DNA of 64,000 nt, from contig SADC01001217.1 of NCBI GenBank assembly GCA_004194705.1, positions 186,001-250,000 of the forward strand, given 5' to 3'. The notes under the pieces are model-generated. The model was not told the origin of the DNA and ran no database searches. It saw nothing but the letters and a program-made list of their open reading frames with translations. Origin of the DNA: Ditylenchus dipsaci. Its lineage: Eukaryota; Nematoda; Chromadorea; Rhabditida; Anguinidae. Positions 24,201 to 33,200 of the stretch are shown here, in pieces. How positions within the stretch are numbered: the stretch's first letter is position 1; each line of letters starts with the position of its first letter. The translations under genes were made by a program, and so were the position numbers.

Positions 24201-27200
24201 GGCCGGTCGAGCCGAAAGCCGAAGACCAAAATCATCGGCTGGCCGGGCCGGGCCAAAGGCTAACATTACCGAAAACAGCCAAAATGCCCGAACTGGGTCA
24301 AAATAATTGAGAAGGGCCGAAATGCCAAAACTGTGCCGAAATCACCGGAAAGGGCCGAAATGTACGCACCACTAGCGTGTACCCAACCAATAATATACCC
24401 AAACAACCAGTGCAAACCCGCAACATCTGCATGTAGTGGGGCTGGGCGCTGAATAAGTTAGGGCTGATGCGCCATTCGCGCAGCGTGCCTTCTAGTATAA
24501 TTATTAAATGACCCCATTTTACGTGTCGGTCGTTTAATATTAAATGACAGGTTTTATACCGGTTATATAGCCATCACCCAACCCTAGTCAAAAGTCAGTA
24601 CATTGTCAAATACAGATTGACATTATGTTTTTCGAAAAATTCGAATTTTGAATAATCAAATTGCGGGTTTCTGGGTTATGGTGGGTAAAAACTCAGTTTT
24701 GGTATTAACAAACCCGATTCCACACACGATTTTGCATATTATAGCATGATTTGTTTTCGAATTTAAACTTTTTTTCAGGTACTCCTGGGTTGATAACCAC
24801 CTGGCCAGGTAGTATCCCCGGGTTTCGAAGTTTTGGTCGGTAAAATCGCAATTTCTGTTCTGTCAAACAAGATTCACTGCGCGATTTCACATATGATAGG
24901 ATGGTTTATTTTTGATTTCAAGTGTTTTATTTTTCATGTACCCGAGGCGGATATCCACCTGACCAGGTGGTATCCACTAGGAGGTTCGGGATTTTGGTGA
25001 ATTCAATCGCAATTTTAGTTCTAACAGACGCAATTCTGCACACGATTTTGCCTATGATGGCATGGTTCTTTTTAGATTTAGAATTTTTAAACTTTTTCAG
25101 GTACTCCAGGACCTGGAATACCTGAAAAACAGTATTAAATATCAGATGGCTAACTTTGACCGCAGAAATTTATAAAAAGTACAGACTTTAAAAGGAACAC
25201 AATATACCAATCGAAAGCCCTTGAAAAGGGGTGGTACTTTCTTTTAGCGTCAAAAGACGCTTTTCTAGCGTCAAAATACTTTTTTCTAGCATCAAAATTT
25301 TTCTAGCGTCAAAATACGTTTTTCTAGCGTCAAAATACGCCATTCTAGCGTCAAAATACTTTTTCCTAGCGTCAAAATTTTTCTAGCGTCAAAATACGTT
25401 TTTCTAGCGTCAAAATACGCCATTACGCTATTCTAGCGTCAAAAGCCAGACCCTTTTCATCTGCCATCAAAATGAATTTTTGCCGTGAAAATGCTTTTCT
25501 GCCGTGTAATAGCTTTTTTTGCCATAAAAATACTTCTTTCTACCTTCAAAACTTCCACAGTCAAAGATGTGGTCGTTATTTCCTGTTTTATTTCCTTTTC
25601 ATTCTACTCAATCCCTATTCCCACATCTTCAAAAGTATACTCTACGCCACATGATTCAGACCAGACAACTTTTATTTCAAATACCACACTCCAAGAACAA
25701 AGCGATAAAAATGAAAACAAAACATATGGACATAGCACATCCTCCTCTTCACAGCAGGCCAAACAGTAACAGCAGCTGAAGTATAGTTACCGAGTTTCGC
25801 TGTAGCTGTTGGATAAGAGGCGTTGACCATACCAGACAGAACTACCAGACATACCAGACAAAACAAATAAACACGAACTTGGTCCACGATCCTTTGTTCA
25901 GCTGCATCCATTGTTCGAGGCAGTTTTCATCTTCAAAGTGGGCGATAGGATGATAGTTCAGACCAAATTTACGCTTTCTCACTTGTCCAATCTCAATGAA
26001 GGCTTCCATGTTGGCTGATCAACTGAAATTAAGAATGAACACCCGTGAAACACATAGAAACAAGAAATGGCATATGAGAACACAATTTGACGCTAGAATA
26101 GCGTATTTTGACGCTAGAAAAACGTATTTTGACGCTAGAAAAATTTTGACGCTAGAAAAAGTATTTTGGCGCTAGAAAAGCGTCTTTTGACGCTAGAAAA
26201 AAGTATTACTCCTTGAAAAGTGCTTCATTTCCTGTAGACTCACTTTTTTCTGTAGAGGTTTGAAAATTTATAGCCATTTGAAGTGTGCCTGTCAGTTCCT
26301 GAAAGTGGCAATCCAAATTGGAATTGACTATTTTCACAAAAAATAAAAACAAAATGCAAAAAGTAAAGACACAGAAAGATTCAACGTTGGCTCAGCTTTC
26401 GTTTGGTACCAATATGACCAGTCGTAGGTGAAAATTTTCGAAAAATTAATAAGGGTAATGTAGGGAGTCAAAAAATAGTCGAAATAGTCAACTATGTTTT
26501 GTGTCTTGAAAGGAAAATAAAAATTTGATATTTTTTCAAATCTGAATTTGACGCTCGACACGGCGTGTGCCATCAAAAGGGCTTTCAAATAACTACAAAC
26601 TCGCCCAATAAAATATTTATTAGAAAAAGTTATAACTGGTGCAACAAGAACACTCAAAATTAGCAACACAGTCAGTCCAAATACAATACTACTAGAGTCT
26701 GCAGGCGCTTATCGGCGCCTATGCCGTTCGGGAACATTAGTTGTTCGGGCACTGTTCCTGTAGTTCGGAACATTAGTGGTTCATTTACATTAGTGGTTCG
26801 GGTAGATTAATCTTTCGAGTGCGTTAATGGTTACGGTAGATAATCCACCCTACCTGTTAACCTACCGACTCTACCTCGCCTACCCTCGCCTATCGTGTCT
26901 ATCCTCGCCTACCCTCGCCTATCCTCGCCTACCCTCGCCTATCGTGTCTATCCTCGCCTACCCTTACCTATCCTTGCCTATCCTCGCTCACCCTCGCCTA
27001 TCCAGGCCTATCCTTGCCTTCCCTTGCCTATTCTCGCCACCCTCGCCTATCCTCGCCTACCCTTGCTAATCGTCGCCTAAAAATATAGTTTTGAATTCAT
27101 TCAAAACTTTAATTTAAGAAAAAAAATTTTGAAACTTTGAGATTTTTCTCGAAAATAGCCTGCATACTTTTGTCAACGCCCCTCTTAAAATGCAATTTTT

Positions 27201-30200
27201 TCGCCGTTTTTTTTGGAAGAAATTCGACATCAAGGCGAATCTAAAAACATATGCAACAGAAGTTTTCAAGGCCTCTATGACCCAATTTTGCATAATTCAT
27301 AAAAAGTGTGAACCAGCCACCCACCCACCCGACCCAAATACTATATAGAGATATTGAGATGTATTTAAATTAATTTTGGCTAGAACCAAAATTTTGAATT
27401 TTGATTGTGTATACCCTTTCAGGGGCTGGTATCTGATGCAATACACCCCCATCCTGATGTGCACCAACGCTTTTATGACTTTTTCGACTACTTACTACAA
27501 AAAGAATGTTTGCTATCACCGGGATTTGAATTGTGACCATAAAATGACTTAGTCACGTGTGTTTGTTTTGCTTTATTGATCAACAATGCACCGTGCACGA
27601 AGTTTGTACAATAGTGCAAAAGATGCGACTTGAAAAACTCTAGCGAAATAACATAAGCATAGCGGGGGACGCGAAAACCAAAACCGACTCCCCCCACCGC
27701 TTCCCCATCCTTTTTCCTCAAAGAAAATAAAACCGTCGAATATTAATTCTCGTGCTCTGAATAGACACGAAAACACTTTGTTTCTAAGAAATCGAAGAAT
27801 TTTTTTGGTTTGCTTTGGTCCTCCAAGGTAAAAATATGCATTTCATGGTCAAGAGTCTTTATCGAAAAATTATTAATGTTTAAATGTTTAATGTTTAAAA
27901 TGTTTAAATTAAAAAAAAATGTTTTAATTTTTAACTTTAGGTCAAGGCAAGCCGATTTTTTTGATTTCTCAGAAACCAAAGTGTTTCCGTGCCGTTTCAG
28001 AGCACGAGAATTAATATTTTCGTGTACTTTTTTTCGAGAAATAGTGAATTTTGCGCTATCTGAAGGTGGGTTAATTTCTAGAGTACCACCGGCGAATCTA
28101 TCTGGTTTCGCCGAAATTAGGCGAAACAAGTGCTCATATATAAGTAACCATATAAGGATCCCCACGCCCTATTTTTAATCATATGACCCGGAATGACCTC
28201 TTATACTACTTTTTTTCGCTGAAAGCGGTAAATACTCCATATCTAAAACACCTTCAGTCTTTAAAACCACATTTTCTAAGAAAGATGATCTTTCAAAACT
28301 TTTTCGAAGTTTCTTTCACGTATTCACCATTGATTTGGTTTGGCCATTTTGCATACCACCGGCAAAATAAGAAGGCGAATTAGGCGAATTAGCCAGTGAA
28401 TTCACCGGTGAATTCGCCATCGCTCAACCCTAAAATTACCTTTTAAAATCGTTTTTGGAGACTTATAAAAAACTTGACTTTAAGAGTGGGAAGAACAAAA
28501 TTCTATAGTCTAGCCAAACCATGGTACCCGTATCATGGTTTTCAGCACATTTGATCAAGGTGTTCTCCTGATTTTACTGATGACATCGAGCATGAGTACA
28601 GATTTAGACATAACATAGGTAGTTTAGCAGAAATACACAAAAAACCAAATATTAATGTTTCCTAAAATTATCAGTTTGGCTACTTCCCCTGTAAGCATTA
28701 TTAATGTATATAAAAAAATCATGGTTAATAACAAGTTTTGTAAATCTCAGGCATGCCCAGTTCTAGAAGAAACTTTAGAAGCAAAGCAGTTGCGTTCTCT
28801 TTTGATTGCGGAATCTAAAATTAAGAAAGTGAGAGAATCTAATGCATGTTTACCTCCAATGATGGAAAATTGGAATATTGAGAAGTTGATTCTGACACCT
28901 ACTAACACTTTAGCCAGTGCAGACAGTTTCAAGGTAAGGACTGGCTCGACAGCTCTAGTCTACTGTGATTTTATTTAGAACTTTTGTCGTAAAACATTTT
29001 AAAATCAATAAAGTGGAATTTCATTTTTAATTTTTAATTAAGGGTGGTGGGACATTTGGGGAGGGAGGTTGAGAAACGGTTTGTCAACGTAATGAAAAAT
29101 TATTGACAAGTTGCAAAATATTTTATGTATAAGAGTTGAATGATTTTTACGATGGGTTATATTAAATTAGTTTTAAGAGCTTGGACTATTGGGTTGGTCC
29201 ATATGTTCGCGGGTGGTTATACGCATCTCGCAGCGTTTCCGCATGGGTTTCATAAGTTTTTACTAGTACAAGCCATTAAAAATTAGCACATGGGTTCTAC
29301 AATCAAAATTTGGTTTATAAAAAAAGGACAAAATTTTCTGGTGTGCTCTAAAATTCAAATTTCGTGTTTTAAATTTGAATTTTGACATCCATCAAAAATT
29401 TTGTTCCGTTTTACAAATCAAATTTTGATTGTGGAACCCATCTGCTACTTTTTAATGGGTTTATTAGTCCAAACTTATAAAACCGTGCCGAAACCTTGCG
29501 AGATGTGTACAGTCAATGGCTGGGGGAAACTTGCCAAAAACGAAATTTGCCAATACGAAATTTGCCAAAACGAAATTGCCAAATACGAAATTTGCCAAAA
29601 CGAAATTTGCCAATCGAAATGCGCCAAAACGAAATTTGCCGAAACGAAATTTGGCCAACGAACCAACAGGGGGGACCAAGGCCGTTTTACGTTTTTTTCG
29701 AAATTTTCGAAACTGTGTCCTAACCACCTAAAACCACCCAACAACCAAAAACCTCCTAAAACAGCAAAAACCACCAAAATCACACTAAACAACTCAAAAC
29801 ACCCCAACCACCTGAAACCATCCAAAACTACACTAAACAAAAATTTTGCGGGAATTTGAATTTTTAGTCTGAACCAACCAAACCAAGTGGTCGTCCACTT
29901 GGATATAATTTTTTTTTACGTTTTTGGCTTCTAAAACCAGTTTTCTAGACTTATTCGTGCACGCTTAACATGGTTTGACAGTGGCAAAATGCCGTTTTCT
30001 CAGTTATTTTTTGAGTTTTGGCAAATAATTGATTTTACCAAAATCAATTATTCCCCAAAACTCAAAAATTTCTTCATAAAACGTGATTTTACCACTGTCA
30101 AACCATGTTCAGCGTGCACGAATGAATCCAGAAAACAGGTTTCGCAACATGAAAAACGTAAAAAAATTTTGATCCAAGTCGACGACCACTTGGTTTGGTT

Positions 30201-33200
30201 GGTTCAGACTAAAAGTTTAAATTAAATTTTTAAATTTAAATTTTTGTTTGGTGAATTTTCGAATGATTTCTGTGGTTTTTGGTGTTCTGGTGGTTTTGTG
30301 TGATTTTGGGTGGTTTTGGGTGATTTTGGATGATTTCGCTGTTTGGGTGGTTTTAGGTGTTAGGACACAATTTCGAAAATTTTGAAAAAAACGTAAAAAC
30401 TGCCTTGGTCCCCCCTGTTGGTTCGTTGGCCAAATTTCGTTCCGGCATATTTCGTTTTGGCGCATTTCGATTTGGCAAATTTCGTTTTGGCAAATTTCGT
30501 TTTGGCAAATTTCGTTTTGGCAAATTTCGTTCTGGCAAAACATACGTTTGGCAAATTTCGTTTTTGCAAGTTTCCCCTAGCCAAACTTTTTTCATTTTTG
30601 AGAAACGTTTCTCGAATTTGAAACTCATTTTAGTCTGAACCAACCAAACCAAGTGGTCGTCCACTTGGATATAATTTTTTTGAACGTTTTTGGTTCTAAA
30701 ACCAGTTTTCTAGACTAATTCCTGCACGCTTAACATGGTTTGACAGTGGCAAAATGCCGTTTCTCAGTTATTTTTTGAGTTTTGGCAAATAATTGATTTT
30801 ACCAAAATCAATTATTCCCCAAAAACTCAAAAATTTCTTCATAAAACGTGATTTTACCACTGTCAAACCATGTTCAGCGTGCACGAATAAGTCCAGAAAA
30901 TAGGATTTGGAATCCAAAAACGTAAAAAAAAATTCGATCCAAGTCGACGACCACTTGGTTTGGTTGCTTCAGACTAAAAATTTAAATTAAATTTATAAAT
31001 TTTAATTTTTGTTTGGTGAAGTTTGAATGGTTTCTGGTGGTTTTTGGTGTTCTGGGTGGTTTGGTTATTTTGGGTGGTTTTAGGTGATTTTGGATGGTTT
31101 TCGCTGGTTTGGTGATTTTAGGTGGTTAGGACAGTTAGGACACAATTTCGAAAATTTTGAAAAAAACGTAAAAACTGCCTTGTCCCCCCTGTTGGTTCGT
31201 TGGCCAAATTTCGTTTCGGCAAATTTCGTATTGGCATATTTCGTTTTGGCGCATTTCGATTTGGCAAATTTCGATTTGGCAAATTTCGTTTCGGCAAATT
31301 TCGTTTTGGCAAAACATACGTTTGGCAAATTTCGTTTTTGGCAAGTTTCCCCTAGCCCAGTCAATCCTCGATTTAACGGCACTCTCGATTCAACGACACC
31401 AAAGATGGCCCCAGTAATAAAAAATACCCTCGATTTTATAGGTCAGTCCCCAGGGCTGTCGTTAAATCGAGGGTTGACTGTATAACCACCGCGAACTTAT
31501 GGACCAACCCAATATATGAAACACGAAAAGATTTAAAAAATTACAAGAGCAAGTTATAAAAGATCTAACAGTCTTTTTCAAGTGTTTTTATTAGGTTTAA
31601 GTACAGTCTTTATAGAAACCAGCAAATTGGCCTTTGTCAAGCGCAGAAGACATTTATGAGCAATGGGATTTATCTAAAACTCATTTTATTTTAATTTATT
31701 CATCTTGCTTAATATTGAGATGGCTAAAACTTTGCCTGTTTCCATCAGCTAACATTTAAATCACAAGTAGGTTTTCAACACATGAAGTTAGAATTTTTAT
31801 TGAGATCTCACAAGGGAATCTAGCAAACTTCTTTGTCAGTCGCCCAGGTTTAATCACATTGAATAGCCGGTATGCTTCTTCAAACCAAATATGTTGAGAT
31901 CTCGGGTCGATAGGCCAAAAAGTTAAAGAGGGAGACTTTTACTGCTACTTTTTGACATCGACTGCTACTTCACCTCAAATACTTATTTTTTTTATCTTTT
32001 GCTTTCGTATATCCGATGTTTTTACACCATTTTGTAGGTGAGATTTTTCTCTGTCGATTGGGTGGTCAAACAACCTAATTAAAAAAAATTTTGAGAAAAA
32101 AGCATATACAGGGTGTCGCAAAATTACGCGTGCATTTTTGAAAATTTTTGCGAGGTAGCTCCTTGCCCGGTCGATTTCGTCTTTCGGAACCATACCCGCG
32201 GAAATCTCCACATTTATAGGGTTTAGGAGCAAACACAATATAATTGCAGATTAACACACAACAAATTTATTGACATGAAATTACAGCATCATAAACAATA
32301 TTTGATAAAAAAAATTCAAAGAAATTTCAAACAACTTTTAAAAAAGTGCACGCGTATTTTGCGACACCCTGTAGATCTTACACTAAAAACCGTTGTTTAT
32401 ACCTCGGTGTTTTTTAGTGGAGTTTCACCTTATATTTGTTGTTTTTTCTCAAAAATTATTTTCAATCAGGGTGTTTTCTGAAGTAAAGTAGTACTCCATG
32501 TCAAAAAGTAGCCTTAAAGTTCCCCCCCCTTTTTTAAGATGAGAGGCTGATAAAGAATTGAAAACCACAACAGGCTTTATATACGCATCAACTAGGTCAC
32601 AAGCTCGAATACTACTGGGTGCACACCCTATTACCGTATTTCCTGTAATAAGGCGACATGCCGCCTTATTTTTCAAACCCTGAAAATCCGAAAAATTTGA
32701 ATTCGATCTCGAGATTTTCGGGTGCTCAACCAAAATCTAAAAAGCAGAATCGGTAGAGCCGGGGTTAAAAACGCATCAAACAGATAACCAAAATATTTAC
32801 TCTGCTTCGAGATATAGACCTCGAAGTTGGGGTGCCGCCTTATTAGAGGGTGCCGCCTATTACAGGAAATACGGTATTACCCACTTTTATTTACAAGTTT
32901 GTGTGTCAAAATGATCCTCAGCTTCTGAGCTATCCAAAGTTATTAGCGGAAAAATTAAAAATTAGAGCAAAAAAGTGAGGTGTGCGCCCAGTAACGGGTG
33001 TACCAAAGTTCGGAACGACTTTTGAGCTCCTTATAAAGAGCTCAAAGATTGCTACATGAAATTTTGTAATTTAGGTGTTGTAGCTCTATTCATTCTCTTT
33101 CGAATAGTATGTAAAGTTTCATTGGAATATTTCGGGAAAGTCATTATTTGGCTCCAAACACATGTGAGGTCATTTTAAGATGTGGACATGCATTTCCTCA

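Noticed and set aside
25236..25445. CRISPR-like array
   Set aside because: Units are contiguous without unique spacers, and the context is eukaryotic transposon ends.
26334..26669. 111-codon minus-strand frame with a hydrophobic start
   Set aside because: Could be an exon but lacks a recognisable family, clear donor or conserved residues; left unannotated.
26827..27080. Leu/Pro/Tyr-rich frame
   Set aside because: Product of the CTCGCCTA minisatellite.
27743..28178. Overlapping frames of 122-140 codons on both strands
   Set aside because: Mirror frames in AT-rich intron DNA without motifs; no codon or splice evidence.
29401..31382. Long frames rich in NEIC(Q/R) and FxxAKT on both strands
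   Set aside because: They are translations of the GAAATTTGCCAAAAC tandem array; open in several frames because the unit length is a multiple of three.
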